Below are positions 1 to 10,815 of a stretch of DNA of 64,000 bases, piece by piece (within the stretch, counting starts at the first letter, position 1; every line of letters starts with the position of its first letter). Both the position numbers and the translations under genes were made by a program. The stretch is taken from NCBI GenBank assembly GCA_948474755.1, contig CAOLHI010000392.1, forward strand, positions 248,001 to 312,000, in the 5' to 3' direction. This DNA is from Ctenosaura bakeri. Taxonomy: Eukaryota; Chordata; Lepidosauria; Squamata; Iguanidae. The notes beneath the pieces are model-generated. The model did not search any database, was not told the origin of the DNA, and saw only the letters and a program-made list of their open reading frames with translations.

Positions 1-1133
1 ACTTCTGGATGTACTGGTGTTTTGTTTTTTTTAAATTTTTTAGTAGTTCATGTGCCCCTGGAAGCTCCCAGGGCATAAAAATGGCTCACAGATCAGCTGC
101 TGTTGTCCCCTACTGATTTAAGAAGAACAACTCGCTTGAGAATCTCAAGAAATCTGCTAATTATTTTGATTTTTTTTAATCATTAATGATCATCCCACTA
201 ATGTCATAGTTGTTTTACTCTAACAGACTGATATGGCTGCAATCATTTTGGCTTTTTCACTGTGTTCCACCTGAAAGGTGATGCAGTTCCATACTATGAA
301 ATCATCTTAATACCACAAGCAGCTTGAAATCTCGTCAGTGCTGCTGACAAGCAACAGGGAGGAAGAATAATGACTATCCACACTTGAAAGATACAACAGC
401 GTCCATTCTTGCCAATGTGTTTTAAAAATAATTTGGCCAGCTGGCTTCCTTTGATGATGAAAATATCAGGCTCATTCCTGTCAACACTCATTTAGCTTCA
501 TGTTTATTGAAACACAGTGTGATCTGCTAGAGGTTTTGACTGGGCATACGGAAGGTAAACGAAAATGTAAAAATATAATAAAGCATGCACCACTAGGAGG
601 AAAGGATGTTGCATGCTACAAGCAACTTGTAAAGTATTAAAATAAGTAGCAATGTATTTGTGTATAAATAAGATTATGTTAAATGTGCAAGTCCATTCTA
701 TTTCCTCTTTTTTGATTTGGTAAGTAATATTTGCTTGTTTGTTTCCTTCAGAATATTTGTATACCACTTTTCACTTATGAATGCCAGCATGGTAAACAAA
801 AAAAGTCAATACACTCACACACACACACACACACACACAGAGTGTATTTATGGAAGCAAATAACAGGTATACCAGGTGCATGATGAAGTTGCTTGCTGAA
901 CTTGGAAATGTTACCCTTTTTGGGTCAGAAGAATTTTAACCTCTCCCACCAGGGTGATGCTGGCTGGGGGATTCTGGACTTTCCAGTCCAAAAAATAAAT
1001 TTTCTAAGCAATGGGTGGTCATTATAAAGGGAGTTCGCAGATGGAGCTCAATGTGTGCTTTGCATGTAGAGCATCCACAATTCGGTCCAGTAAGTGTCCA
1101 GGTAAATATAGCAAAGAAACTGTTTGAAACTGT
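1..1133. other. No gene seen; AT-rich sequence with a (CA)n run
   Basis: I see no open frame with recognisable protein similarity and no repeat that I can name. A dinucleotide (CA)n microsatellite lies at about 815-839. Short open frames here are low-complexity chance frames. Confidence 0.6.
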
Positions 1134-1565
1134 GACTCTTTTTGCACAGCATTTGCCATGCGAAAGGGCCTCCGAAGCATTGTGCGATTGCGAGGAGCAT
1201 TTCAGATGACGTCCTCACAATCGCATGACGCTGCCGGGGCCAGCAGGTGCCGCTTGCACACTATTTAATTTTCAGCTTGTAGCTGAAAATGGTGCACGAT
1301 TGCACATAGCTCCAGGGCCCTGCGTGCACTTACTGTGCATGCAGAGCCTCTGGAGCCATGGCATTCGTGCTTCCTCCCCCAGTGCAGCCTAGGAAAATGC
1401 CTGGCTGCGCTGTGGAAGGAAGAGGTGGAGCCCTCATGTTGCCTGCTGGCCAATAGGCAGCAGCTGCGGAGTTGAAACAGCGGGGATGCAAGAGCCTCTT
1501 GCAAGAGGCTGCTCACGTGATCCCTGCACCCCAGTGCCAAGAAAAGGCAAGTTGCAGAAAGGGCC
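1134..1565 (-). mobile_element. Non-autonomous Harbinger-like DNA transposon, family B (copy B1)
   Basis: GC-rich block of about 430 bp in an AT-rich setting. Its reverse complement matches the blocks at 36064-36484 and 45630-46062, including a shared core around CAGCCTGGGA and GGGGCAGGAAG. The right end reads GCAGAAAGGGCC and the left end GACTCTTTTTGCAC, a decayed form of the terminus GGCCCTTTCYGCAC. The flanking triplets are TGT on both sides (1131-1133 and 1566-1568), a 3-bp target duplication. It encodes no transposase; the open frames inside are not conserved as proteins. The Harbinger assignment is inferred from terminus and duplication length. Confidence 0.75.
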
Positions 1566-1742
1566 TGTGTAGAGCACTGTTGATCAAGAGAGACTGATGA
1601 TGGGATGCTTGTGGACTTCTAGAGGTTGCTGGCCTATGGTTTCCTCCATCCCTCACCATGGGGCCTGTTGGTGTTGTTGAGGACTGGACTTTAACAACAT
1701 CTGGAAGACTACAATTTCCCTGTCCCTCACATATGAATATAA

Positions 1743-1975
1743 TTGTTGTTGTTGTTGTTCTTAATGCATTTATATCCTGCCTTTCCCCCAAACTGGCACT
1801 CAAGGTGGCTTACAGAAAGTAAAATAAGCACAGATAAAAGCACATACAAAGTTATAAATAAACACACTCAATATGTTATTGTTAAAATACTATCAAACTA
1901 CCCATTGAATGAAGACTTTCTCAAACAGATCAATTCAAATGACAAAAGGCAATAAAGCAGCACACTATTAAAAGC
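1743..1975. repeat. LINE-associated 3' repeat fragment
   Basis: Begins with a (TTG)n run at about 1744-1760, followed by a stretch resembling the common squamate sequence TTTATATCCTGCCTTTCCC and CTCAAGGTGGCTTACA, then an A-rich part ending near AAAAGCCCCTG. Similar but more decayed stretches occur at 16905-17125 and 46265-46340. In squamates such sequences lie near the 3' ends of L2/CR1-group LINEs. The exact family cannot be fixed by eye. Confidence 0.5.
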
Positions 1976-1984
1976 CCCTGTAGT

Positions 1985-3285
1985 CAGCTCCTAAAAACAC
2001 ATAGAAGACCATCATATAAACAAAACAAATATAAAACAAATACCAATAGCCAATGTGATATTTATAGCAAATAGGAAAATAGACAAATGAACAATAGACA
2101 TGATATTTATAGCAAATATGAACAATGGAGAAATGAAAATATGTCAAGAATTCAATAGACTATCATACTGAACATACAATATGAAAAACAATATATGATT
2201 ATGAAGATAAAATTGAAAAAGAAAATAGAATTTTGTTAAGTCATATGGTCACAGTGGCTAGATTAATATTTGCAGATTACTGGCAGCAAAGAACTATTTC
2301 AATGATACAAGAATGGATGGAGAAAATGATGGAATTAGCTAAAAAAGTGTAAATTAAGATGTTGGCTAACAGGTAACTCTGTACAATCCTACGTTTGTAG
2401 AATTGGCAACCTTATATACTATATGTAAAAGAAAGATTTAACAATGAAGTAAAATTAAATTTTCTTATATAGTATATATTATTCTCTGAGTTTCAGAGAT
2501 ATGTGATTATGTATAAGAAGAAACTAATTCAGAGGAGATATTTTGGTCTTTGTTAAGCAACTGTTGTCATGAAGTGTGGAAAGTGATGGGAGGGATGGAG
2601 TTAGGATGTATGTAGGGTTCATGGAGTGTTTATCTTTCAACTTCCTTTGTTAATTCTTTGTACTTTAGAATCCTTTCTTCTTCTTTTCTTTTGTCTCTTT
2701 TTTTGTCTTTCCTTTCTTCATTACTTTATTACTGTAACTGTTTGTTAATAAAGCAAAATAAACTATTAAAAATAACATTTATGGCAAGAAAATAAATGAA
2801 ATATGTAATAATTTACAAATGTGCAATATAAGGACCAAGACTTATACAAATAAACTCCAGCTGTTGGATCAGGTAGTTGTTGTAAGAGTGGTGAACAACC
2901 CAACAATAACAAAGGACTTATTCAAAAGTCCAGTAAACAATTACTGATGAGTGGCAGGCTGTAAACCATACATAAAGTTCTGCAAACAATTACTAATTGC
3001 ATATTTGTACATTATTATATTTTTCTTTTATTGGCTTGCCATATATGCAATGTGACTTATAGCTGTGTTGTGTGTTATTGTTCATGTTGTATGTTCAGTA
3101 TGATGCTCTATTTAAGTCTTTATATATTTTCAATTTTCTGTTGTTCGTATTTGCTATAAATATATTTATTGTTCATGTGTCTATTTTCATATTTGCTATA
3201 GACATCATATTTCTTGATTGTTGGTATTTGTTATATATTTTCTTTATTTATTGGTGGTCTTGTGTGTTTTTTGGACTTATAGTTG
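1985..3285. repeat. Large imperfect inverted repeat, arms about 200 bp
   Basis: The left arm (about 1985-2200) and the reverse complement of the right arm (about 3070-3285) align through several blocks, for example ATCATACTGAACATACAA, ACAAATACCAA and ATTTATAGCAAAT, with mismatches and small indels. The roughly 870-bp middle holds an L1-like tail (2200-2765) and about 300 bp that I do not recognise. The arms are AT-rich but not simple repeats. It could be two oppositely oriented copies of one element or a single large palindromic transposon. Confidence 0.7.
2200..2765 (+). mobile_element. L1-like LINE, 3'-terminal remnant
   Basis: The first part can be read as a decayed end of an L1 ORF2 protein: short stretches resemble the family's alanine-arginine, FADYWQQ and IQEWMEKMMELAKK segments close to the C-terminus. 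A 3' untranslated part follows with a long pyrimidine stretch (2670-2730) and an A-rich end with AATAAA-like words near 2750-2765. This matches 5'-truncated vertebrate L1 copies. It is broken by stops and has no function of its own. A second, better-bounded L1 tail lies at 37600-38272. Confidence 0.6.
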
Positions 3286-3643
3286 AGACTCTGCCCTTTT
3301 TTTGTTTGTTGTCAGTTCCTAATAGCCTACAGGAATAGACACCTTTTTCACTTGTCAGTGGATAGACAGTGAAGAAAGACCCATCCAAACCTGTCACATG
3401 AGAGTTTCAAAGCTCAGATGCAACTAGTGAAAATGCCATCTCCCATGTTCCTACTGAATGTGTGTATGAAGATGGCAACATGGAGAGAATGGCCTACCTT
3501 GAAGATCTTAGAATGCGGTGTGCTCATATGGGAAGAGGAAAATATACAGATAAAAACAGCCTCAAAAAAGCTATAAGTGAACTGCTCTGCTGGCCCTCAG
3601 GACTGGAGCTTGACTTTAATCACAAGTCTCCATAACGCTGGAA
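3286..3643. other. No gene seen
   Basis: Short intervening sequence between the inverted repeat and copy B4. I recognise no repeat or coding signal. Confidence 0.5.
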
Positions 3644-3646
3644 TAA

Positions 3647-4014
3647 GGTCCTTTCCGCAGCTTACCAAATCCCGGCTGTATCCCACAGGGATCTCAGTAG
3701 AGGGGAGGGGAGCACAACAGGAGCACTCCCCTCCACACCGTCTGGCTCTGTCTTCAAGGAAGTACTTTCCCAGGCTTTGTTGGGGCAGGAAGTGCCTCCA
3801 TCATGCTTCCAGGGCTCCTGCAGAACAGGTAAGTCCAGGACAGTCCCGTAATTGTGTGTCATTGACAAGAAAAACCTGTCAATGATTTTCTCCATGATCG
3901 CGACAATTGGTGATGGGATTGCAACGGAATCATGATGACATCATGCAGAATCATTGTGGTGGTCCCGTCATGATTCCACCACCATTGCAGGATGAGAGCG
4001 TGCTGTGGAGGGCC
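3647..4014 (+). mobile_element. Divergent family-B Harbinger-like element (copy B4)
   Basis: Starts GGTCCTTTCCGCAGCTTACC and ends GGAGGGCC, with TAA on both sides (3644-3646 and 4015-4017), a perfect 3-bp target duplication. The middle shares TTTCCCAGGCT, GGGGCAGGAAGTGC and a CAGGTAAGT word with the family-B copies near 36.2 and 45.8 kb. The right half is different and rich in ATGATT/AATCAT inverted words. It is either an older subfamily or a family-B end joined to other sequence. No protein is encoded. Confidence 0.65.
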
Positions 4015-4404
4015 TAAGTCTCAGTGAATTCAAGAAGACTGGAATCGATAAGCATGTACGTATCATTGCTATGTTTTTCTTTGTCTTGCCAACAGAAACA
4101 GATCTCTTCGATGTGCTGTTGTTTTTTGCTATGTTGTGTGCACAGAATATAGACTGGTGCTGAGGCCAAGAATGTGCTCGCAATCTATTTTTGAAGCCTA
4201 AGAAATGAATCCTATTATAGTTAGTCCCAACCAGAATTGATCCATTTCCCATTGATTCAAGGGTTTCCTCTAGTTGGAACTAAAAATAGAATTTAGGCTT
4301 GCTGTTCTTCTATGTCCACTTTAGTTAATGGAGGGGGTCTACCTGCAATGTTCTTTAAGAAATGCTTACTGTACATTACTGTTGTTATTTCTTTGTGCAG
4401 AGGG

Positions 4405-4560
4405 GTTCAATTGCTTTCCTCTGAGGCTGAGAGAACGTGACTTCTCAAAGATCACCCAGTAGGTTTCCATGGCTGAGTGGAAATTTGAACCTTGGTCTCC
4501 CAGTCTTAATCCACCACTCAGACGACTACACCACATTGGGTCTCAACCTCAACATTATCT
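4405..4560 (-). mobile_element. tRNA-derived SINE fragment
   Basis: On the minus strand this is the tRNA-like head and central part of the SINE seen better at 43931-44135. Recognisable words are TTTCCTCTGAGGCTGAGAGA, the CCATGGAAAC equivalent, and the B-box region around 4485-4500. The 3' tail is missing or decayed. It is transcribed by RNA polymerase III when intact and has no open frame. Confidence 0.75.
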
Positions 4561-4574
4561 ACCAAGCACATATA

Positions 4575-4705
4575 TAGTAATCTACCAACTGAGACTCTGT
4601 GCACCTGATGAAGTGAACCAAACAATTACATCAGACAAACTTGTTCAGTTTTAAGGTATTACAAGACCTTTTGTTGGTTTTGGTGCTACAGACTGTTATG
4701 AGACG
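4575..4705 (+). repeat. Dispersed amniote repeat with CTGATGAAGTG word
   Basis: Contains CTGATGAAGTG followed by a decayed TTTTAAGGTATTACAAGACC and TTGGTGCTACAGACTG. A common amniote repeat carries these words in the same order (gatgaagtggg, then ttaaggtgctacaagac, then gctacagact). A related fragment lies near 10440-10510. The transposon class is not clear to me. Confidence 0.55.
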
Positions 4706-5143
4706 CCTCTTATGCACCCTTTCTTCAAAGATAAACAGTCTCAAATGTTGGTGAACTGTTTCAAATACCTCTTTCCCCCTGCCAGGAAATGTGCCATGCT
4801 GTATGGATAGACTTCTCTTTCTCAGGGTGATGAACATAATCTGGTTTGCTTGAATTCCATGATGGGAAAATATTCCAAGTGTCCGGCACCCCAAAGTAAT
4901 GTATAGTCACTGCTGCTGCTTCCATCGCTGCTTCCCCTTTGGAAACTTCTCTGTTGGTAAAAGCCATTCTGTTCCTTGCTCCAATTATGTCCAAAGATCT
5001 GGGAGTGATCTTTGGAGAGTAGCTGTTTGCACTGGAAATGTATTGTAGCCAAAAAAAAGGCACTTTAATAGATGTTTCAAACAAGCAATAAATAGACTTC
5101 TGCCTTAAGCTTCTCACTTAGATAACTGACAATTACTAAAAAG
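4706..5143. other. No gene seen
   Basis: Unassigned sequence. The overlapping antisense open frames here show no recognisable domain and uneven composition. Confidence 0.5.
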
Positions 5144-5144
5144 T

Positions 5145-5222
<78 letters not shown>
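5144..5222. repeat. Compound trinucleotide microsatellite (CTA)n-(TTA)n
   Basis: About 12 units of CTA/ACT run directly into about 14 units of ATT/TTA. The sharp switch between related triplets is typical of slippage after a point change. Confidence 0.95.
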
Positions 5223-5223
<1 letters not shown>

Positions 5224-5404
5224 AGTGACTAGAAAAAGAAATGGTTAAACAGTGTGGTTAAATATTTGGGAACTGTTTTATTTTACTGCACTTGCAGCCA
5301 AATCCTTTGGAGGCTGCTCAGAATCAATCTGTAAAACTTGTAAAAAAAACCCTCCACCTTTAGAAATTATCTCACTTCCCTCTAAGTCTCTTGGAAACAT
5401 ATAC

Positions 5405-5610
5405 AGAGGTAGCTGTACTGGCCATGCAGCAAAATGCTACAAAATCCATGATTAATGGTGCCTTTATTGGCCAACTGAAATTCACAAACTGTATCATACA
5501 GGCTTTCTGAGCTTCACTGGCTACTTCATCAGGCAGAAAATGTTAGAAAAATCATGCAGGAGAAAAGAAAAGTGATGATAGTAGAACCATGGCCTACATT
5601 TTGTATCAGA
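5405..5610 (-). repeat. Left arm of an inverted repeat pair with hammerhead-like core
   Basis: The reverse complement of this stretch aligns with 5800-5965: a shared segment around TCATCACTTTTCTTTTCT is followed by CTGATGAAGTAGCC, GAAGCTCAGAAAGCCTG, a gap, then TTTCAGTTGGCCAATAAA. The core CTGATGA, a short possible helix (AGC/GCT), then GAAA resembles the conserved centre of a hammerhead ribozyme. The fit is imperfect, so activity is speculative. Confidence 0.6.
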
Positions 5611-5799
5611 TGTTGTTTCTATTATTGTTCAGATGTTCTGGAGGAATCTTAATGCAGACAAAAGCCACTCCTCTTCTTGGCCATGTGGGGACCAGGGACA
5701 AAGGGCAATAAAAGGTAATAAAATTAGCAACAGGTTGAGATCCAGGTTGTCCTTGTCCTTTGTGAAGCTAACTGGTCTTATGCTAGAAAGGAAATAGCA

Positions 5800-5965
5800 T
5801 ATGATAGAAAACCTAGGCTTGTGATTCTACTGTCATCACTTTTCTTTTCTTTTCCTGTATCATTTTTTAATATTGTTTGTCTGATGAGGAAGCCAGTAGA
5901 GCTTTGAAAGCCTGCATGATGCATTTTGTGCATTTCTGTTGGCCAGTAAAAGTATTGCTCTAAGT
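5800..5965 (+). repeat. Right arm of the same inverted repeat pair
   Basis: Same element as 5405-5610 in the opposite orientation. It reads CTGATGAGGAAGCC at 5881, then GCTTTGAAAGCCTGCATGAT, then TTTCTGTTGGCCAGTAAA. The helix between CTGATGA and GAAA would be GAAGC with GCTTT, leaving one unpaired G. The spacer between the arms (5611-5799) is unassigned. Confidence 0.6.
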
Positions 5966-6964
5966 TTCTTGTTTCTCCTGATTCTCTCTCTCTCTCTCCC
6001 CCTCTCTCTTGCCTTTTGTCTCTCATGCAGAAGAGGTTGTTTCCTGTCCCTAGATCCTGTGTTAGGGTTCTCTGAAATTATCTCAGACCTTTTTGTGCAG
6101 TAATCGTCAACATCCCATCCATTTCTCCTCAGTTTTTAATATAGTTATGAACATTCTATTAGATTATAGTAGTTGCAGCTTGTTTCCTTCATGGGACACA
6201 TTAAAAATTCTTTCTCAAAATATCTCCCTTAGAAGTAGATCCTACTGAATTTAGTGGAATTAACTTAAATTAAGCAGCTTTGATGTTGCAGACAATCTAC
6301 AGAAGCACAGTTTTCACATCCAGTCACTGAAATGGAAAATCTCTTTCTGCCAGGCTCTGTTAAATAGAGGGATAGCAGCAGTCCTGTTAGATTTGACGAC
6401 AGTTGTCTCTTAGACAAGCAGACACGACTTGGCATCTTGTGAAATCATTTGTGGCATCTCCTGAATCTGGTAGCCTCTCACATAAGTAAATTATTTCAGA
6501 CATGTCTGATGCTAATTTCTAGGTACAACGAAATCACTCAATATGTGGAAATCAGTTGAGTATTTTACCTTGTAAATGAGGACAGTATGTGCTTTAAAAT
6601 GCTCTACTGCAAGGAACTTATTCTTTAGATTATTTCCTCTATATTTTTGGTAACTCTTGAGCATTTTAAAAACATGGTTACAGTTAGAGAAAATGGATTG
6701 TGCTTGTGCTGGTTCTTGCTTTGAAAAAGAAATCAAGATCTTTCTGAGCTTCAGCTATCACATGCAAACAGCCATAATTTCTCACTAGAGAATTAATATA
6801 GATGCAGTGCTTGCCAATTGAGTCTAACTGTGGAAACATGTACAGTCAAACATCGTTTAAATCTTTGGGACACAGAGGTATTTCCCAAAGCAATGTGCCT
6901 AGAGATGTCATAGCATATGTGACATGGGATAAAACTGATAATTCTGTGGTTCAATAAAGACCAT
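5966..6964. other. No gene seen
   Basis: A short (TC)n run lies at about 5982-6010. Otherwise I see neither recognisable repeat nor coding signal; the short antisense frames lack any known motif. Confidence 0.5.
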
Positions 6965-8165
6965 TGCATTCATGCACTTTATCTGTTGCTCTAAGGAAGT
7001 GGCTGCCAAAGAAGGAGACTCCACCACACTCCAAGGCAGCATATTCCACTGCCAGACAGCTCTGGGCATCAGGAATTTCTTCCTGAGATTTAAGTAGAAT
7101 CTCTTTTCCTGCAATGTGAATCCATTGCTCTTGTCCTAGTCTCTGGAGCAGTGGAAAACAAGCCTGCTCCCTCCTTGACATGACATCCCTTCAAATATTT
7201 AAATATGGCTATCATGTCCCCTCTTAAATTTTTCTTTTGCAGACTAACCATACCTAGCTCCCTAAGCTGCTCCTCATAGGACATGGCTTCCAGATCCTTC
7301 ACCATTTTGGTCACCTTCCTCTGCACATGCTCCAGCTTGTCAATATCCTTCTTGAAATGAGGTGCCCAGAACTGGACGCAGTATTCCAGATGAGGTCTAA
7401 CTAAAGCGGAATAGAGTGGTACTATTACTTCCCTTAACCTAGACACCGTACCCCTATTGATGCAACCAAGAATGGTGTTGGCTTTCTTGGCTGCTGCATC
7501 ACACTACTGACTCATGTTCAGCTTGTGGTCCACCAAGACTCCTAGATCCCTTTCCCACATAATGTTATTCAGTCACATGTCTCTCATCCTATGTTTGTGC
7601 CTTCCATTTTTTTTCTGCCTAAGAGTAGGACCTTACATTTCTCTCTGTTGAAATTCATTTTCTTAGCTTTGGCCCAGCTCTCAAATCTGCTAAGATTTTG
7701 AACTTTGATCCTGTCCTCTAGCGTATTAGCAACCCCTCCCAATTTGGTTTCATCTGCAAATTTGATCAGCATACCCTCTATTCCTTCATCCAAGTCATTG
7801 ATGAAGATGTTGAATATCACTGGGCCCATGACAGAACCCTGTGGCACCCCACTAGTCACTTCCCTCCAGGAAAAAGAAGCCATTGGTGAGCATCCTTTGC
7901 ATTCAGTCAGTCAACCAATTACAAATCCACCTAACAGTAGCACTGTCCAGCCCACATTTTACTAGCTTCTTTGCAAAAATGTCATGGGGAACTTTGTCAA
8001 AGACCTTACTGAAATCAAGATATGCTATGTCCACAGCATTCCTTTCATCTATCAAGCTTGTAACTCTATCATAAAAAGAGATAAGATTAGTCTGACATGA
8101 CTTGTTTTTGAGAAATCCATGTTGATTTTTAGTGATCACAGCATTGGTTTCAAATTAATTACAAA
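6965..8165 (-). mobile_element. CR1 LINE, 5'-truncated, antisense, broken
   Basis: Three separate minus-strand frames (8139-7903, 7883-7584, 7446-7090) give consecutive parts of a CR1 reverse transcriptase. The first holds the palm motif YLDFSKVFD. The second holds GVPQGSVMGP and the catalytic-site motif, which reads FADETK where the family has FADDTK, so a catalytic aspartate is changed. The third holds LVRPHLEYCVQFWAP from the C-terminal region. Frame breaks separate the blocks. The N-terminal endonuclease is absent, and the terminal 8-bp CR1 repeats are not seen at the 6965 end. A dead copy, more decayed than the one at 50640-51580. Confidence 0.95.
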
Positions 8166-9305
8166 CTGACTGTTTAATGATTAATTAATTATTTTGTGGA
8201 ATTTGGTTTTGTTGTATCTCATGGGTAGTTCTGTCAGTTGAAAGATACTTTACAGCTATTCCATCTTTTCTTCCTTTAGCAGATTTTAATGTGATAAATA
8301 TAAAGATGGAAAAAGCAGTGGAAAAACCCAGGAAGGGTTACTATTACCTAATGGAGACACTCTTGTGTGAATCCCTTTAAGGATATTTCCAGAAGGACCA
8401 TTGCTGTACAGATTTTAATATTTTAATGGTTAGGTTGTTTTTTAATGTACATATTATTCCTAACTGTTTTAAATTTAACTTCTTCTAAATGTTTTAAATT
8501 GATTTTATCTGTATACTGGCCCTGAGATTTTGTGATATAAGGTAGGATGCAGGTATTGAAACCAGTCGTAAAAGTCCAAACTCCTACTGGTATCATCCAA
8601 AAGACAGTGTATTGTATTCCTTCTTTCTCCAATATGTTTTTTCCCACATTTCTGTTAAAAAAATGGAAGAAGTAATGGGAAAAAATGGAAGGCTTACAGA
8701 TAGAATGTATGGTCTGGTTTAGCTTAGGACAATCGAACAATAAAAGCCTTGTCTGAAAGCACCATGTTTATTCCTTCTTTTATCTCAAACAGAAAGTATG
8801 ACAGTCTGGGAAGATTCTTGGGATTATCTCATATATGAAGGGAACAGGGATCTGTTTTCTTCTGCTCTGTACAGTACCAAGCTCTATGAACCTATGTAAC
8901 CTGTGATTCTGCACAGAAACAAACTGCTGGTCTATCCAGCCCAGAACTGTCTACTCTGACTGATAGCAACTGTCTGGTAGAGGTCTGTGTCCTGAACATA
9001 TTGTATTTGGGAAATTCTCCATGTATGATGGATCTATTCTCTTGCTGCAGTGTGTTCTTCCTGCCACCCTGTATATAAGAATAGAAAATAACTGCACTTC
9101 TAAATACCTAAGTTAGAGCAAGCAAACACACGTGTGTTGGTACAGCCATACCAATGTCAATGTGCCTGCAGTAGTTTTAGCAGTCTGTGATTTGTCTTTT
9201 AAGAAAAGTTAGATTTCTATTAGCAAAGACTGTGCAAAGAGGGCAGCTGCAAATAAGACTTTCTAGTTCTTAACTTGTGAATAAGATCCCACTCCCACCT
9301 CCCTC
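8166..9305. other. No gene seen
   Basis: Unassigned AT-rich sequence between the CR1 and the 5S SINE. No recognisable domain appears in either strand. Confidence 0.5.
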
Positions 9306-9525
9306 TGTGTGCCTTCAAGTTGTCTGCCAACTTATGGTGATCCCATGAATTTCACAGAGTTTTCTTAGAAAACGAATACTCAGAGGTGGTTTTGCCAATT
9401 CCTTCTTCTGATAGAATCCAGAACCCACTCCACCTGGTATTCATTGCACGTCTCCTTGCAAGTACTAACCAAGTCTGACCCTGCTTAGCTTCCAAGATCA
9501 GAAGGGATCTTTGAATCTCTACAGT
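9306..9525 (-). mobile_element. 5S-rRNA-derived SINE, antisense
   Basis: The part near 9465-9510, read on the minus strand, contains AGCTAAGCAGGGTCAG and GGTTAGTACTTG, the internal promoter region of 5S rRNA. The rest (9306-9460) matches the body of the tRNA-derived SINEs in this window, including GTGTGCCTTCAAGTTGTC and GGTTTTGCCAATTCCTTC. This head-plus-body arrangement is that of the 5S-Sauria type SINE described in lizards. Sister copies lie at 34222-34455 and 44150-44330. It is not a functional 5S gene. Confidence 0.88.
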
Positions 9526-9540
9526 TCTAAATTTAAATGA

Positions 9541-9588
9541 GAAGGAAGGAAGGAAGGAAGGAAGGAAAAGAAAGAAAGAAAGAAAGAA

Positions 9589-9648
<60 letters not shown>

Positions 9649-9661
9649 AAAAGAAAGAAAG
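9541..9661. repeat. Purine-rich microsatellite (GGAA)n then (GAAA)n
   Basis: About 120 bp of almost pure purine on the plus strand: a short GGAA block followed by a long GAAA block with a few interruptions. It directly follows the 5S SINE. Confidence 0.97.
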
Positions 9662-10394
9662 GGAGCAACTGCTATCTGGTGGCACTGCTGATAATGTTAT
9701 CTTTTATGTAGCTTAAAATAAACATTTGTCTGTATGTTCTACAGAGCATCAAAGGAAGTTGTAGCTATAAAAGCAACTTTATCTTGGGGTTGCCAGGAAA
9801 TGCAGTAAACACCTCCTTGCTCCTCTCTCCCTCCACCAGATAAATGAGTGCTGCAGTCTTTAGTGGTTTCCTTATCAGTACCAGAAAGGAGCTTACAGTA
9901 ATATCAAATCCTTTCCCAGTGGGACTATGCATGCTGTTGAATTTTAGATGTCCGAGATGGGGTTGACTGACTGTCATAATCAAAGTTGCCAGGGACAGTT
10001 GCTGGAATAAATTGGACTTGCCTTTAAGAAAATGTGTTTAAGTTTATTTACAGGATGTACTGTCCCCCTCCCCACCAGCACTGGTTTCTTGCATTCCATT
10101 GCACAAGTTTCTTGCATTCCTCAAAATGCAATGCACATTGCTGGAAAAATGGCCTCTTTTTCAAAAGAAAGCAGAGGCAAACTCTACCTGTTACACATTG
10201 TACATAATTTCTAACACCACACTCACAGTGTGGTTAGCAGATTTATTGCTTTCCTGATCAGCATTAACTGACTAGTGTGAAAATCTGAAAAACATGCATC
10301 ACCTTACACAGCGCTTTGAAAATTTAGAATATGGGTTGTGATTTGCATCTCCCTGGATTCTATTCCATCCCATCCCCTGCTGACTGCCATAGCT
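9662..10394. other. No gene seen
   Basis: Unassigned sequence. A CTCF-like word (CTGCTATCTGGTGG) lies at 9669-9682. Short open frames here have no recognisable domains. Confidence 0.45.
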
Positions 10395-10548
10395 ATGTAA
10401 ATATGCTTTATACCTTGAGGCCTGGATTTTACAGTATACTATTTCTGAAGAAGTGGGTTGATATTCACAAAATCTCATGCTAAAATAAAAACCAGTTAGT
10501 ATTAAAAGTATTGCTATATTCCTTTTTTTTTTTTTGAGCCAGTGTGGT
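10395..10548 (+). repeat. Dispersed amniote repeat fragment, then SINE scrap
   Basis: Words TTCTGAAGAAGTGGGTT, TCTCATGCTAAAATAAAA and CAGTTAGTATTAAAAG match, in order, the common amniote repeat also seen at 4575-4705. A poly-T stretch and a short scrap GAGCCAGTGTGGTGTAA (a tRNA-SINE head) follow. Confidence 0.5.
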
Positions 10549-10815
10549 GTAATTTCACTTTTTTGCACTACAGCTCCTAGCATCCCTCAACCAGCATGGC
10601 CATAACAGCTATATTACTTGAGTTTGGTCATCAATGAGTTTAATTTGGTTTTCCTCTTGGTAATCTAGAAAGTCTCATATATTATTGTAATTCCTTTGTT
10701 GAAACAGCTCTACTAGCTGACAGTCCATTTCTGGACACAATTCAAAGTGCTGGTGATGACTTATAAAGCCCTGTACAGGCTAGGTCCAGGCTGTTTGAAG
10801 GACTGTACCTCCCTT
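10549..10815 (+). mobile_element. L2-like LINE, internal fragment (composite copy 1)
   Basis: Near 10743-10793 one frame reads FKVLVMTYKALYRLGPG, a segment found after the catalytic core in L2-group reverse transcriptases. The whole block matches 43667-43930 base by base apart from scattered changes. At its right end, within CCTCCCTTTATG, a tRNA-derived SINE begins, as it also does in the other copy. The fragment is short and cannot be active. Confidence 0.75.

Noticed and set aside
3072..3338. 88-codon membrane-like open frame
   Set aside because: Phe/Ile-rich reading of the AT-rich right arm of the inverted repeat; the other arm shows the sequence is a repeat, not a gene.
9465..9515. 5S rRNA gene
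   Set aside because: Only part of the 5S sequence is present, diverged and joined to a SINE body; the same holds near 34241 and 44170.
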